A stretch of DNA of 64,000 nt from Micropterus salmoides. Its lineage: Eukaryota; Chordata; Actinopteri; Centrarchiformes; Centrarchidae. The translations under genes were made by a program, and so were the position numbers. The stretch is from the NCBI RefSeq assembly GCF_014851395.1, contig NW_024044681.1, forward strand, positions 23,313,036 to 23,377,035, in the 5' to 3' direction. Of the stretch, positions 46,829 to 59,040 are shown one piece after another (position 1 is the first letter of the stretch; the number at the start of each line of letters is the position of its first letter). Below the pieces are notes generated by a model. It searched no databases. It saw nothing but the letters and a program-made list of their open reading frames with translations, and was not told the origin of the DNA.

Positions 46829-48010
46829 TACCAAACAAACCACAGTTGTTTTTTAACCTTCATATCATTACATTCACCACAACCTTTCGCTCTCCTCTTG
46901 GTTTACATACAATATTCCAATATTGGTCCATGCACACTGCTTCCGGTCATATTCACTCTTTTGGCCTCTCAATGGTGGTGAAAAAAAATGCTAATTATCC
47001 TTGAGAGACAATAGCAACGTCTGTTTTCAGTGTGATACTTATCCTTACTTTGAATGGAATAATAGAGAGGGATATTGAATTCTAAAGAAAGCCATGCATC
47101 GAGCTTCTTCCAAGGACTGCTCTTCTATTATTTAACGAAGGGTTAGATGCTATCTGAAAGACTCGAAACACATACTTTCTCTTCAAGGAGAGGTTCATCT
47201 CTCCGTTTTAAAATCTATAATCTTATAACACCACACCACAAACAGCTCAAGCTTCATTGGGTTACAACCATATGGAAAGTATTAAGACTCTAAGGGTCTT
47301 TGAAGGGTTGAGGCTCTGCTTATATCATTAGAGGGAATCTGCAAGGTTGGATAGCTCAGCTTCAAAGAAGAATGTCTCACTTGTCTAGCAAGTAATTAAT
47401 AATTCACCAGGCAAACAAACAAACATTGATCTTAGAGAGTATACCTTTAAAGCAAAAATCATCAGCACAGAGTGTGAGCATTTGCATTGAAACAAACTTA
47501 CACAGTTAGCAAATAAGGAGTGTTAAAATAGCACCTGCACCTTAATCAGAAAAAGAGGCATGGTAATAATGAATAACTTTTTTCTCTCATACTTTTGCTA
47601 GTGCAGTGGTTTTAATACATTCCACAGACACACACTGCACACTTCTTCTTGCCCTTTAGACAGACACCGCAAAGGTGCTTTCCAATACAAATCAATTAAA
47701 TGGCTCTCGTGAGAGAGCTGCGACATTTGCAGTTAGTGACTCTGCCAGGCAGAGAGAGGCAACACTCCCTGTCAGCTCTGCCAAGTTTCTATTTCTGTTT
47801 AAAGGAAGTCTCTCCAAACCCTGTCTAAAAGCTATGTAAAGAGAATGGTGCAGGTGTAGACTGGATCTGAAATTGCATAATATATCAAATTTTTAAATTT
47901 TAAATTAATACAGTTAAAATTTTAATAGAGCAAAGGTTGACATTTCACGCCAGTTGCTCAGGCGTCCTTTTATAAGGAGGCTGCCATATCACGAGCTAGA
48001 GCTAGCTAGA
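46829..48010. other. No gene recognised
   Basis: No domain-bearing frame, TIR or tandem array. A TATA-like TTTATAAGG at about 47969 lies 50 bp before the small putative exon at 48020. Confidence 0.45.
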
Positions 48011-48019
48011 TTTGGAAAC

Positions 48020-48111
48020 ATGAACTGGAGCAAAAGAAGGATGAATGCCAAAGAAGTTCTGGCAAGGCTCAAGGCCATGAGTGAGGGTGAATCGGATGGG
48101 GGAGAGATAAC
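48020..48111 (+). CDS. Putative first coding exon, unknown protein
   Basis: An ATG 50 bp after a TATA-like TTTATAAGG starts MNWSKRRMNAKEVLARLKAM then SEGESDGGEIT. It meets a consensus GTGAGT donor at 48112. A basic start, an AKEVLARL helix and an acidic Ser/Glu/Asp stretch recall the N-terminus of piggyBac-derived transposases, but the similarity is short and I found no second exon. It could equally be a chance frame or a different domesticated transposon. Confidence 0.3.
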
Positions 48112-48187
48112 GTGAGTGTGTGAGTCATTGTGTGTGTGTGTATGTGTGTGCGCGTGTGTGTGCGCACTTCCTTACCTATCCAACAGT

Positions 48188-48545
48188 GGGCCGTGTGTGT
48201 GTATTACGGCTAGACTAGTGAACCCAAGTGCAAGACAGAGAGGCGAGGACACTGGAGATAAAATATGAATATTTATTGCAGGGTTGAAGGGATGGGATAT
48301 TGAGCCGGGAAAGAGCAGGGCAGAGTGGAAGACTCTGCGTGGAGAACGGGGTTGGTGGCTGGATGTGTAGAGCAGGGGAAAAACCGTAGCTGAGCAGAGC
48401 AGAGATTCCATGGAAGCTGAGACGAGCAGGCCAGGGAGTTGTTGAACCAGGCGGGAGTTCATGGTTGAGGAGCAGGGCTGACATGATGAAGGGCCGGAGA
48501 CAGGAGTTGAAGCATAGCAGACAGGATGAGTGTTCCATTTCTATA
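48188..48545 (-). mobile_element. LTR-like fragment
   Basis: On the minus strand, a TGTCCTCGCCTCTCTG segment follows an AATAAATATTC polyadenylation-like word, and the end reads CACTTGGGTTCACTAGTCTA then GCCGTAATACA. This resembles the R-U5 portion of fish Gypsy LTRs (compare 37242-37459). Duplications were not established. Confidence 0.4.
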
Positions 48546-50449
48546 TTCCCAGTAGCTAAAACAAGTTATTATCCAAATTTTCTTTCACTCAGTGATCTCC
48601 TTCTACAATAATTAAAGCATTTAAATGTGTTAATTATTTTAGTGATTGTTGTAGCCTATAGTTTATTGATGAATATTTGACGTTTTCGATCTGTAATGAA
48701 ATAAAGCAAAATTAGTAAATAAAGCCCATAACCTTAATTTTAAATAGTTATTTTGTTAGTATTTAAAAAATATAGATGAAAATGAACAACTTTATTGCTT
48801 CAAGAAATTACATTTTTGCGGTTGCTGATGCAACAGGAGGTAAAAATTACACCCCTGGAGGTTCTAGGTGGTATTGGAATATTGCTGGTTGTTGGTGGAT
48901 CATGGGTGGAAAAATATGTAAAAAAGACGAGTTCTGTGTCTTTTAGGCGACTTTATAAAACGTACTGCAGATGGAGAAAGTGGAGTAGATGGAGACAGAG
49001 AGAGGTGGGGCAAGCCGGTGTGTTTACCTGAGGGGTAGGCCTCTTGTGTGTCTGACTGTGGGGAGAAGGTGCAAAGCATATTTAAAATGATAATTTATAA
49101 TAATTTTCCTGGTGATTAAAACCTACTTTCACATGGAGGTATTATGTGAAAAATGTAGATTTTTTTTTTGCTGTGTTTTACAATCATGGTGTCTGCTCAA
49201 CCATCAACCATCTGTCAGCCATCGCCAATGGACAATGGCATCATATATCGGCCCAACCCTAACTGAAACTGCAAATAGCTATTTACTTTAACCAAACCAT
49301 GTTACCTACTCAACTCCGGGATTAACCATTCATTTATTAGATTTGTCTATATTTCAATGACTAATATACCAGCAAATCTAGAAATAGTAAAACAAGTATG
49401 TAGTAAATCACAAACCTCTAACAGACAATTTTAAGGAATAAAATATACAAATACATTTCCAATCAAATATGGTAAGAATTGGACATTTAGCTGTATTAAT
49501 CTTATGATGCCAAACAATTAAAATGTTCAATGAGAGGTGCAATGATTCTAAAAAAGTTAAAGTAACTCCAAATCAATTTTACAACAAGAATGTGATCCAC
49601 AACATTTCTTCCTATCTGCTTCCTAGTGTCAACAAATCATAGCCTATTTTTTCTTAGATATACGTGAAAATAATTAAGGCTGCCCCTAAAAAGTTGGCTA
49701 AACCGTTAGCCGACCAAGTTTCCATTGATCAGTTCGTCAGAAAAAAAAAAAAGGAAAAATAGCCCGGAAAATTGCTGACTACAGAAACCACCTATGGTTT
49801 AACCTGAGATGGCGACAACCTACTTATACCCAACAGTCTACATCTAAGCTCAACAGTGAAAACAATAATATAATATAACCTGACATGATGAGCAGCAGGG
49901 TGAGCTGAAGCGTGTACGCAGATAAGCCAGTCATTCTCATGTGATGTGCTTACAAGCTGCTTGCTGAGAGAGCAGCAAGGGTAGGCAGGCTACAGTAGCT
50001 TAAATATGGCACCATGTATGGCTTTTGCTAATGAATGAAACAAGAGGGACATCAGCTGAGCTGTAGGCTGATATGGGCTGACTTTTGACATTTGCTGCTA
50101 TCAGCTGATGTGCTGGGATTGTGAGCTGAGCTTGACTTTGTTGCCTGCATGCTCGATTATTAATGTCTCTCTACTGTGTTCCCAATAAATCACTCTTAAG
50201 TAGGATGAAAAACAAGTTGACTATCTGAAACACACACACACACACGCAACAAAATCCTCCAATGATTACCCACTTTCCCTCTCAGTTTCTTTCTGTCTCC
50301 TATACACCTCTCCATCCCCTAAGAGTGGTGAACAACCACAATCACAATCAGTGCTAATGCTCACATATGTTAGATGCAATTGTGGAGGAAGATAATGCTA
50401 GCAACCAACCCAACAGTGCTCTTTCTTAGATACCACAACCTTTTGTTAT
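48546..50449. other. No gene; hAT-like fragments
   Basis: The stretch at 49160-49258 ends GGCATCATATATCGGCCCAA then CCCTA, preceded by TGCTCAACCATCAACCATCT. This fits the right end of a hAT MITE with a TAGGGTTGGGCCGATATA terminus. At 49679-49735, GGCTGCCCCTAAAAAGT and CCGTTAGCCGACCAA recall the left end of another hAT family. Neither has a visible partner. Confidence 0.4.
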
Positions 50450-50457
50450 GCTGGCTG

Positions 50458-50944
50458 TAGGGCTGGGCGGTATATCGGTATATAATGTATACCGATAAAT
50501 ATTTCAAAAGAGATATGAAATTAGACAATACTGTTTATACTGATATAGTTTGATGTTGAGTTAATTAATATGTTTCTGTAAAGTCCTGCCAGCGTTTGCT
50601 CCTCTATCTCTCCCTCACCACGCAGCCCCACCCCTGCCTCTGCGTCTGCACGCAGTCGTCTACTCATAAACTCTCAACAACATGGAGGGAGACACAGTGC
50701 TGGTCGACACTGTTAAAGACCTGGCTTATAAAAAGAAAAGCATTCATTCAGTGTTTCCCACACATACACTTCGGCGGACCATCCAGGTTAGGTGACACAC
50801 TGTCGCATTTACTTCTTTTGGTTTTCCATTGTGTAAAAGTTGTACTTGTACCTGCTACCAGGTACTTTTTTCGTATCACAGCCGTCTTTACATTCTGAGT
50901 AATGTTTTAACTTTTAATCAAGAGACAGCTGTGTGTGCGTCCCT

Positions 50945-50976
<32 letters not shown>

Positions 50977-51424
50977 ACATTGAATATTACGTCGCGGCAG
51001 TTGTGTGTGTGTGGCGTTGCTAAGACGACCAGCTAGATTGAGGGGTACTATCTCTAGGTACTACCTGCAATGGAAAACGGAGGACAGTCAAGGCGAGTTG
51101 AGCTGGTACCGATAATGGAAAAACGGCAGAATAAGCGGGGAACTCTGACGTGTTTGCAGCGGAGACGTTAGGTCTCTGAGTTTGAAGCAAACTGAAGGAG
51201 GCGAATTCAATAAGTGAGTGATACTTAAGATGTAGAATTAAGTATAATTACAACGGTGAAATAAGAAATAAGCTAAGTTACTAAAAGTAGTAAAAACATG
51301 CCTGCTAAAACCGCCCCCCCCCCCTTCCCAGCCCGCTTAGCAGAAAATACCAATATATATTTTATACCGGAATTCTGCCTAACAGTACCGGGATATGACT
51401 TTTTGGCCATATCGCCCAGCTCTA
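50458..51424. mobile_element. Complete non-autonomous hAT element
   Basis: The left end TAGGGCTGGGCGGTATATCG is inverted at the right end as GGCCATATCGCCCAGCTCTA (13 of the first 16 terminal bases match). The 8-bp GCTGGCTG directly flanks both sides (50450-50457 and 51425-51432), the size expected for hAT integration. There is no transposase inside. A (GT)n array lies at about 50948-50974. The element was mobilised in trans. The preserved duplication suggests a relatively recent insertion. Confidence 0.85.
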
Positions 51425-51432
51425 GCTGGCTG

Positions 51433-53595
51433 TGACTCACTGGGAAGCTAATAAATGCCCCCCTTCCACCCCCAAACACACACACACACACCACACTCTA
51501 GCCCTCCGAACCCCTAGCAGGAAATAAATGACAATCCTTCTCTTTCTCACATACATCAGACTCCATTGCTTACAAAGAAGCTCCACCATCAGCCAACACT
51601 CACTCTTTCCAACTCCATGTGCTTATATGTGTGTGGATGTGCCCACTTTGACACATGTATACAAGCCAATCACTTTTGGCAGCAATCACAAATAATTAGC
51701 AGATGAAGAGTTCCATTCACAGAGGCTTCTCGCCCTGTAACAGGGCTCTGCAAGCATAGCTCTTATCTTTGAAAATGTGTGCACTGAAATTTTGCATATG
51801 CTTAGACAATCTAGGTGAGCCTATTCAACCCTTTGGGGCCTGCCTTTATTGAAGCTCAAGGATCACCCTATTCCTCATTCCTACTCCTTTTTAGAAAGAG
51901 TGGATGGCAATATATAGGGTAAATTTATATCGATATCATTGTAAATTCACAGAGTATATTACAATTTGTAAGCACAAAACACGATCTACAAATAGATTCA
52001 AAATCCACAAACTTTTTATGATCCACAAATATAAAGTACAATCCACAAATAGATTCAAAATCCACAAACAAACTCTCCATGATCCACAAACAGAAATCAG
52101 TGACTTGTACTTGAAAACCAGAATTTGAATGAATGTCTGTGAAGGGTCTCAGTCATCCAGGTCATAGTTATCTAAAGAAGGTTAAAATCAAGGGCAACTG
52201 GACTTGGTTGAAGATACAGGAAGACGTTTTGTCCCTCATCCAAGAGAATTCTTCAGTTCTGACAAACTAGTAGGGGTTTGAATGAATGAATATTTGAATG
52301 AATGCAAAATTATTTGTGTGTGCGTGAGGTTCATATTCTATTTGTAGGTTGTTTTGCATTTGTTTTAAGAATATTCACACTGTTTAACTGTTTTTGAAAA
52401 TTACAATTTCTATAAATGCACTCTTCATAATTTGCAAACAAACACAGTCTAACCTGTATTTTCCAACCACATGCGTACAAATTCTTTGCAATGCTCACCA
52501 TTCAAGTGTCAAATCTGTGTTTGCAGATCAAAGTGTATTTGTGGATTGCTTCATATTTGTCTACAAATTCTTCTGACACTTGTTTACCACGGAGTACAAT
52601 GGTATATTACGGCCATTGTAGATTAATAAAAACAAAATACGGAGCAGTGGGAAAAAAAAACTTAAAATTTTCGTGATTGAAGTCGTAAATTTACAAGAAC
52701 AAAAATTCAGATATTCTCTGAGATTAGAGTGGTTAATTTAAGAGATAATTGTCATGGCCTCTCCGGGACTCATGGGTCAATGTCCCCTGTTAGTATTCTG
52801 TGTGTGCATGTCTGTGTGTGGGCAGGTGGGGTTTCTCCAGGGTACCTGGCTCTCCAGCGTGGCTGCAAGTTATTATCTAATCAAGCCCCAGCTCAAATAC
52901 TCCACAGATCCAGGCAGCCGGCGCCAGTTTGTTTCAGTCACTCACGTGGTAACGTACTCTTGGCCAAACCTAGTGTAACCCTTGTAGATTGTGGATACTC
53001 CTGTGTTAACATCTCTTCCTCTCTGTGCGCAGTTGTTCTTCATCACCTTCGCTACCTGCCACTACTAGTAACTACAGTTACTAATAACAAAATCATTGTG
53101 TTACTTGCAAACTGGTTCTTGAAATATCCACATAACAGCAGGAGAGAAAAATAAATCAAAGGTCTTTTTCATGTGTGTTTGCATAACACTTCCGACCTAA
53201 CTTTTGACTTTAGCGCCAGTTCATAAGGACACAGAAATTGCAGTGCTGCCAAAGAAGTCTTTCGAGGGGTGGAGGTATTACTTCCTAAGTTTTCGCGAAA
53301 GGACAGCGATACTCTCTAGTGCGCCTGTGGCGAGGCTCTTTAGCCTGGGCAGTCTTGTGCTGACTCCGAGGAGGAACAGATTGTCTGACAAACAATTTGA
53401 GAATCCTGCCCAAGATGCGAATTACAGGGGAGCCAGGGTGAGCTTGGCACCCATAATAAGACATCAGCTCCCCTAAAAGATATTTTGGGGTGTCCCTAAA
53501 ATATTGACAGCATTCTTTATTGACATTAATCTCTATATTTCTCTATCATCATGGATCATGCAGAGCGTCAGACTTCATGCAGCCAGAGGGAACTA
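51433..53595. other. No gene; repeat fragments
   Basis: Positions 52137-52272 carry GAAGGGTCTCAGTCATCCAG, AACTGGACTTGGTTGAAGAT and CATCCAAGAGAATTCTTCAG, words of a widespread fish repeat of uncertain class (possibly Penelope-like). At 51960-52090 an ATCCACAAA word repeats about six times. A TGTCATGGCC start at 52752 resembles an LTR beginning but has no proven end. Confidence 0.4.
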
Positions 53596-53753
53596 CACTG
53601 CTCAAAAAAAATAAAGGGAACACTAAAATAACATATCCTAGATCTGAATGAATGAAATAATCTCATTAAATCACACAAATTATCAATGGAAATCAAATTT
53701 ATCAACCCATGGAGGTCTGGATTTGGAGTCAAAGTGGAAAACCACACTACAGG

Positions 53754-53844
53754 TGTTATGGGTTGGCTTCGCCCTCTCCTCCCTTCCTTGTGTTCTGAGT
53801 TTTTCCCTTCCCTGCTGTCTCTGTCAGTCATGTCTGTCTAGTCC

Positions 53845-53881
<37 letters not shown>

Positions 53882-54254
53882 ATGTGTGTCCAGGCCTGGC
53901 TCATCTCCACCTGCAGCACTCCGCACCTGTGGCTCATCATCATCAACCCCCGCAGTTATAAGCTCTGGTTCAGCTCCCACTCTTCGCCAGTTTGTCAATT
54001 TAACCCCAGTGGTATCTTGCTCCGGCCACCTTTATAATCTTGAGAGTGCTTTCTTTGTGATCCTGCCTAATGACTTGTTTCTCTGTCTGTCACAGTTTCT
54101 CCTGTGAGCGGAGTCGCTGCCTGCCTGCCCATCCGCTAAGCTACCTGCCTGTTTGCTCGCCATCTGGCAGCTTGCCTGTCCACCCTGACCACACTCCAGT
54201 TCGCCTCGTCAGATTTCCTCCAAGCTACTGGATCCTTTTCTGTGTAACCTAACA
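53754..54254 (+). mobile_element. 501-bp solo LTR inside the Tc1-like element
   Basis: It starts TGTTATGGGTTGG and ends GTGTAACCTAACA, with TG...CA termini and a 5-bp inverted repeat TGTTA/TAACA. ACAGG flanks both sides (53749-53753 and 54255-54259). A (GT)n array is at 53847-53880 and a TATA-like GTTATAAG at about 53955. The absence of internal retroelement sequence fits LTR-LTR recombination. The 5-bp duplication fits Ty3/Gypsy. Orientation is suggested by the TATA-like site only. Confidence 0.85.
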
Positions 54255-54306
54255 ACAGGTCGATACAACTTTGATGTAATGTCCTTAAAACAAGTCAAAA
54301 TGAGGC

Positions 54307-55255
54307 TCAGTAGTGTGTGTGGCCTCCACGTGCCTGTATGACCTCCCTACAACGCCTTGGCATGCTCCTGATGAACTCCTGGACAGTCTGTGGTGCAACG
54401 TGGCGTTGGTGGATGGAGCGAGACATGATGTCCCAGATGTGCTCAATTGGATTCTGGTCTGGGGAACGGGCGGGCCAGTCCATAGCATCAATGCCTTCCT
54501 CTTGCAGGAACTGCTGACACACTCCAGCCACATGAGGTCTAGCATTGTCTTGCATTAGGAGGAACCCAGGGCCAACCGCACCAGCATATGATCTCATCTT
54601 GGTACCTAATGGCAGTCAGGCTACCTCTGGCGAGCACATGAAGAGCTGTGCGGCCCCCCAAAGAAATGCCACCCCACACCATTACTGACCCACCGCCAAA
54701 CCGGTCATGCTGGAGGATGTTGCAGGCAGCAGAACGTTCTCCATGGCGTCTCCAGACTCTGTCACGTCTGTCACATGTGCTCAGTGTGAACCTGCTTTCA
54801 TCTGTGAAGAGCACAGGGCGCCAGTGGCGAATTTGCCAATCTTGGTGTTCTCTGGCAAATGCCAAACGTCCTGCATGGTGTTGGGCTGTAAGCACAACCC
54901 CCACCTGTGGACGTCGGGCCCTCATACCACCCTCATGGAGTCTGTTTCTGACCGTTTGAGTAGACACATGCACATTTGTGGCCTGCTGGAGGTCATTTTG
55001 CAGGGCTCTGGCAGTGCTCCTCCTGCTCCTCCTTGCACAAAGGCGGAGGTAGCGGTCCTGCTGCTGGGTTGTTGCCCTCCTACGGCCTCCCCCACGTCTC
55101 CTGATGTATTGGCCTGTCTCCTGGTAGCGCCTCCATGCTCTGGACACTACGCTGACAGACACAGCAAACCTTCTTGCCACAGCTCGCATTGATGTGCCAT
55201 CCTGGATGAGCTGCACTATCTGAGCCACTTGTGGGGGTTGTAGACTCCATCTCAT
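54307..55255 (-). pseudogene. Tc1-like transposase, frameshifted
   Basis: The protein from MRWSLQPPQVAQ carries a paired-like helix-turn-helix region (AQIVQLIQDGTSMRAVARRF, VSRAWRRYQETGQYIRRRGG). It then has LFTDESRFTL with the first catalytic Asp and SVMVWGGISLGGRTAL. The frame ends at 54539. In a second frame (54597 onward), LLMQDNARPHVAG holds the second Asp and SPDQNPIEHIWD the Glu, with 34 residues between them (DD34E, as in Tc1). The frame break near 54590 separates the catalytic residues. The C-terminal stretch RHVAPQTVQEFIRSMPRRC looks shortened. The enzyme would cut and paste the element at TA sites. Confidence 0.9.
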
Positions 55256-55554
55256 GCTACCACTAGAGTGAAAGCACCGCCAGCATTCAAAAGTGACCAA
55301 AACATCAGCCAGGAAGCATAGGAACTGAGAAGTGGTCTGTGGTCACCACCTGCAGAACCACTCCTTTATTGGGGGTGTCTTGCTAATTGCCTATAATTTC
55401 CACCTGTTGTCTATTCCATTTGCACAACAGCATGTGAAATTGATTGCCAATCAGTGTTGCTTCCTAAGTGGACAGTTTGATTTCACAGGAGTGTGATTGA
55501 CTTGGAGTTACGTTGTGTTGTTTAAGTGTTCCCTTTATTTTTTTGAGCAGTGTA

Positions 55555-56509
55555 TCATCAACCATCCGTAGCGGATCAGTCCCTCTGAGATCTCCTGGCC
55601 CTGTATGCTCCACTGCCCCACTCCCTCTCTGATAAGGATGTGTCGCTAGTATGGCCGACGCGCTGTGAATGGATCGTGATCGTTCCCTCTGGCTGGATGA
55701 ATATTACACATGGTCCATGCACTACTGCAGCTGGGGGCTCTCCACAGTGCCATGCAACTTTCTAAATTCTTCCTTCTCATGGAGAAAAGAAAGGTCAGGT
55801 TGCAAACACAGCCGCAGCTGTTGTGTGAAGTGTAATTGTAGCAAAATGGCTGAATGATAATAATAATAAAAATTGCCTAATTATTATTTTTATTATAATA
55901 ATAAAACATACATGCCTGATACTTTCACAGTCAGCCCCAGACCTCCATGCTTGCAGCTATCAATGATTCAGCAGTAAGAATCACAGTCTTCATTATTTAA
56001 AAATTATATGTTTCCAATGAAATGTCCAAATAAAGTTTTAAGCATTAAAGTACTGTATTCTAGCCTTGTTCTTCTCTTAACAAATGTTGGGCTGATGTTC
56101 ACAACTTTGTTGTCAGCTTTGTAGTATTAAAGAGCATACAAGAGATATCCTGTGTATCCCCTCATTATAATAAGGATTTGTATTGATCTGAGCATATATG
56201 AGGTGTAACTTTATTCTGTTATGGTGCATCACAGGTGATGTTACACAGTAATCCAAAGGTAATGTAACTAGAAATCTAGTAAAGTAAGGAATTACTTTTA
56301 AAAAAAGTAACTAGTAATGTGTAATCCATTACCTTTTTTGAGTAACTACCCCAAAACAGGCAGACACCAACTTGTAACCAGCCCTCGCTTCTCAAGGCGT
56401 GCTTGTAGGAAGCCATGAGCAAGCTATTCAAGACACCAGACACAACTAACCTCCAGCATAGTTCAACAATAAATTGGATCAAGTTGCCACCCACTTTTCC
56501 ACCGCTGCT
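55555..56509. other. No gene recognised
   Basis: Only short open frames without domains. ATTATTATT-rich DNA occurs at 55855-55905. No paired transposon ends were seen. Confidence 0.5.
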
Positions 56510-57137
56510 CATTCTCCGGATACTACCTCTTCCTCCGCCTCGGCTTCCAGCCAGCCCATGTTAGCTCGAGAGCCCTTCTTCCCCCTACCTGAACGGTACT
56601 GAGGTTATTTAGGTTGGTGTGGTCGTTTTCTTCTCCAGGGCTCTTTAGTATTCCAACAACAGACAGCCACCTACTTCTAGTGAAAACGGCAGGTCTGCAT
56701 GTGGAACTCCTCCTGGAGCCCAACGCCCTGGATGGACGCTTATTAGCACACATTACTCACGTCACAGCACCCCTCAACCTTCTTCTGTCTGGCAACCACT
56801 GAGAGCTAATTAAACTTTTAGTTATTTCCTCACCTCATTCCCCTGTTGTGTTAGGCCAGACATGGTTAAAGCTACACAATCCACATATTGACTGGTCTAC
56901 ACGCTCAGTAGCTAGTTGGAGCATTTTCTGTCATTCCCACTGCCTGCAGTCAGCACTTGCCGCAGCCAAGTTCCTAGCCCCCTGCTACCAGAACCACCAG
57001 ATCTCACTTTAGTACCTTCCATTTACCACGATTTAGTTGAAGTCTTCAATAAATAGAAAGCATTCTCTCTACCTCCACACTGACCATATGATTGTGCTAT
57101 TGAACTTCTTCCTGGAGCCCCACTTCCCTCTCAACGG

Positions 57138-57782
57138 TTGTACAACCTTTCTAAGCCAGAAAGAGAAGCCATGGAAAAATATATCACTGACTCATTAGCT
57201 GCTGGTCTAATCCATCCCTCGTCCTCCCCTGAGGGTGCTGGCTTCTTCTTTGTCAAAAAAGACTCTACTCTCTGTCCCTCTATTGATTACCGCGGCTTAA
57301 ATGAGGTAACTGTGAAGAATAAGTACTCTCTTCCCCTCATAGATCCTGCTTTTGAACCCCTGAATCGAGCTAAGGTTTTCACCAAATTAGACCATAGAAC
57401 TGCCTACCATCTTGTCCGCATCAGAGCTGGGGATGAGTGGAAAACAGCTTTTATCACCCCGTTCGGCCACTTTGAATATTTAGTCATGCCTTTTGGTCTC
57501 ACTAATGCTCCAGCTGTGTTTTACATTGTCAATGATGTCCTCAGAGATATGCTCAACCACGTCATCTTTGTTTACTTGGACAACATCCTGATTTTCTCCC
57601 CGAACATGGAGGAACATGTCCAGCATGTCAAGTTGGTGCTGCAGCGTCTACTGGAGAACAAATTATTTGTGAAAGCTGAGAATTGTGAATTTCATGTACC
57701 TTCTGTGTGTTTCTTGGGTTTCATTATGGAAAAAGGACAGCTGAGACCAGATCCTTACAAGATCAAGGCGGTGACGGAGTAG
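57138..57782 (+). pseudogene. Gypsy RT with YLDN active site
   Basis: The 214-codon open frame covers nearly the whole RT palm: YNLSKPEREAMEKYI, LIHPSSSPEGAGFFFVKK, LCPSIDYRGLNEVTVKNKYS, LDHRTAYHLVRI, FEYLVMPFGLTNAPAVF, VIFVYLDNILIFSPNMEEHV, NKLFVKAENCEFH, VCFLGFIMEKGQLRPDPYKI. The catalytic box, normally YLDD, reads YLDN, so one metal-binding aspartate is lost although the frame is open. It ends at a TAG where a glutamate-tryptophan is usual (KAVTEW). Upstream RT and protease sequence is interrupted by stops. Confidence 0.9.
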
Positions 57783-58572
57783 CCAACCCCCACTTCCCGT
57801 AAGCAGCTCTAGCGTTTCCTCGGGTTTGTCAATTTTTTTCGCCGATTCATCCGTGATTACAGTAAGATTGCTGTCCCGCTCACCCGACTCACCTCTCCCG
57901 CTGTGCTCTTCACCTGGAGTCCCGAGGTAAATACGGCATTCACTATGCTCAAGCATAGTCTTTTTCTCCCGGCATCTGTTACCAGCGGAGTGCAACTACA
58001 ATGTGAGCAATCATGAGTTGCTGAAGGTGGTGTTGGATCTGGAGGAGTGGAGACATTGGATGGAGGAAGTGGATAAGCCTTTCCTTGTATGGACTGATCA
58101 CAAAAACTTGGTCTCTCTGTCACTAAAACTTACACACTTAACCTTTAAACTACTTGCAAGCATACATTGGTATACAGCTACTGGTAGGCCTATAAAGGGG
58201 GTCTGCAGATTCAGATAGTGAGAGGTGGAACCGAAATCAACTATTTAAGCCCTGGGGAAGGATGAAATCACTGTCTCCTTCCAGCATGGCCAAGGGGGAC
58301 AGCCTACAACTTTCAGTGTGCTAATTGGACCAAGAAGGTTGGTCTGAGCCCAAAACCTTTGCTTGAGCCCAGCCTCTGTGTTCACTTCATCCACTTACAA
58401 ATCTATTCTCTCAATTTTTTGACTTTATAATCTCAGAGGATATCTGTTTTTTGTTTGTAAATTTGTGAGATATTCTTCCAAATTTGTGACCCCTACAGAC
58501 TCAATCGGATCCAGGTAACGGGCCTTCCAACCATCTGTTTGTCCCGGATTTTGCTCGGTCACAGGTCCTCCA

Positions 58573-59040
58573 GTGAGTCCATACCTTCTGTATTGCCTGG
58601 CATCCAGGTATGAAGCGGACCGTGTTGCTCCTAAAATAACAATTAGGGATCCCATGATGGAGACAGTTGCCCATGTCTTCATGTCAGCCTGTTCTGTCTG
58701 TGCTCGAGGAAAATCCTCTCACCGTCCTCTTGCAGAATCCCTGGCCGGTCCCTAGTCGACCCACATCTCTTTGGATTTTGTAACTGGTTTGCCCTCAACT
58801 CAAGATAACACAGCCATTCTTACTATAGCCTGCGAGACAGCTGATCTCCTGATCTAATATGTTTTCCAGCGTCATGGCATTCCTCTGGAGATCGTCTCTG
58901 ACTGTGCCTACGGTTCATATCTTTCTTTCTGTCCACAGCCACATTATTTTTCCCATACTGTCCATTGTATAAGCACCTCTTTTCACCCTCTGTGTGAACA
59001 CTCTGTTCTATCTCACACAGGCCCCGCCCTCTACTTGACT
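58573..59040 (+). pseudogene. Gypsy integrase fragment
   Basis: SPYLLYCLASRYEADRVAP, HVFMSACSVCARGKSSHRPL (second half of the HHCC zinc-binding module), a stop, then THISLDFVTGLPSTQDNTAI (first core Asp), and HGIPLEIVSDCAYGS (second core Asp). The frame and sequence degrade after about 58920, and the core glutamate block is missing. Confidence 0.8.

Larger units (their letters stand above)
53596..55552 (-). mobile_element. Tc1-like transposon, complete ends, broken transposase
   Basis: The ends CACTGCTCAAAAAAAATAAA (left) and AAGTGTTCCCTTTATTTTTT then TGAGCAGTG (right) are inverted repeats differing by one A. TA lies on both sides (53594-53595 and 55553-55554). Transposase is on the minus strand. 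A 501-bp solo LTR with a 5-bp duplication is inserted near the left end. Without it the element is about 1.45 kb, close to the normal Tc1 size. Confidence 0.92.

Noticed and set aside
52752..53100. Solo LTR starting TGTCATGGCC
   Set aside because: The start looks LTR-like but no CA end with a matching flanking duplication could be located.
53204..53476. 90-codon plus-strand open frame with RRNRLSDKQFENP
   Set aside because: A weak resemblance to hAT C-terminal wording was considered, but no second block or splice context supports it.
54648..55192. Plus-strand open frames of 103 and 161 codons
   Set aside because: Antisense shadows of the Tc1-like transposase.
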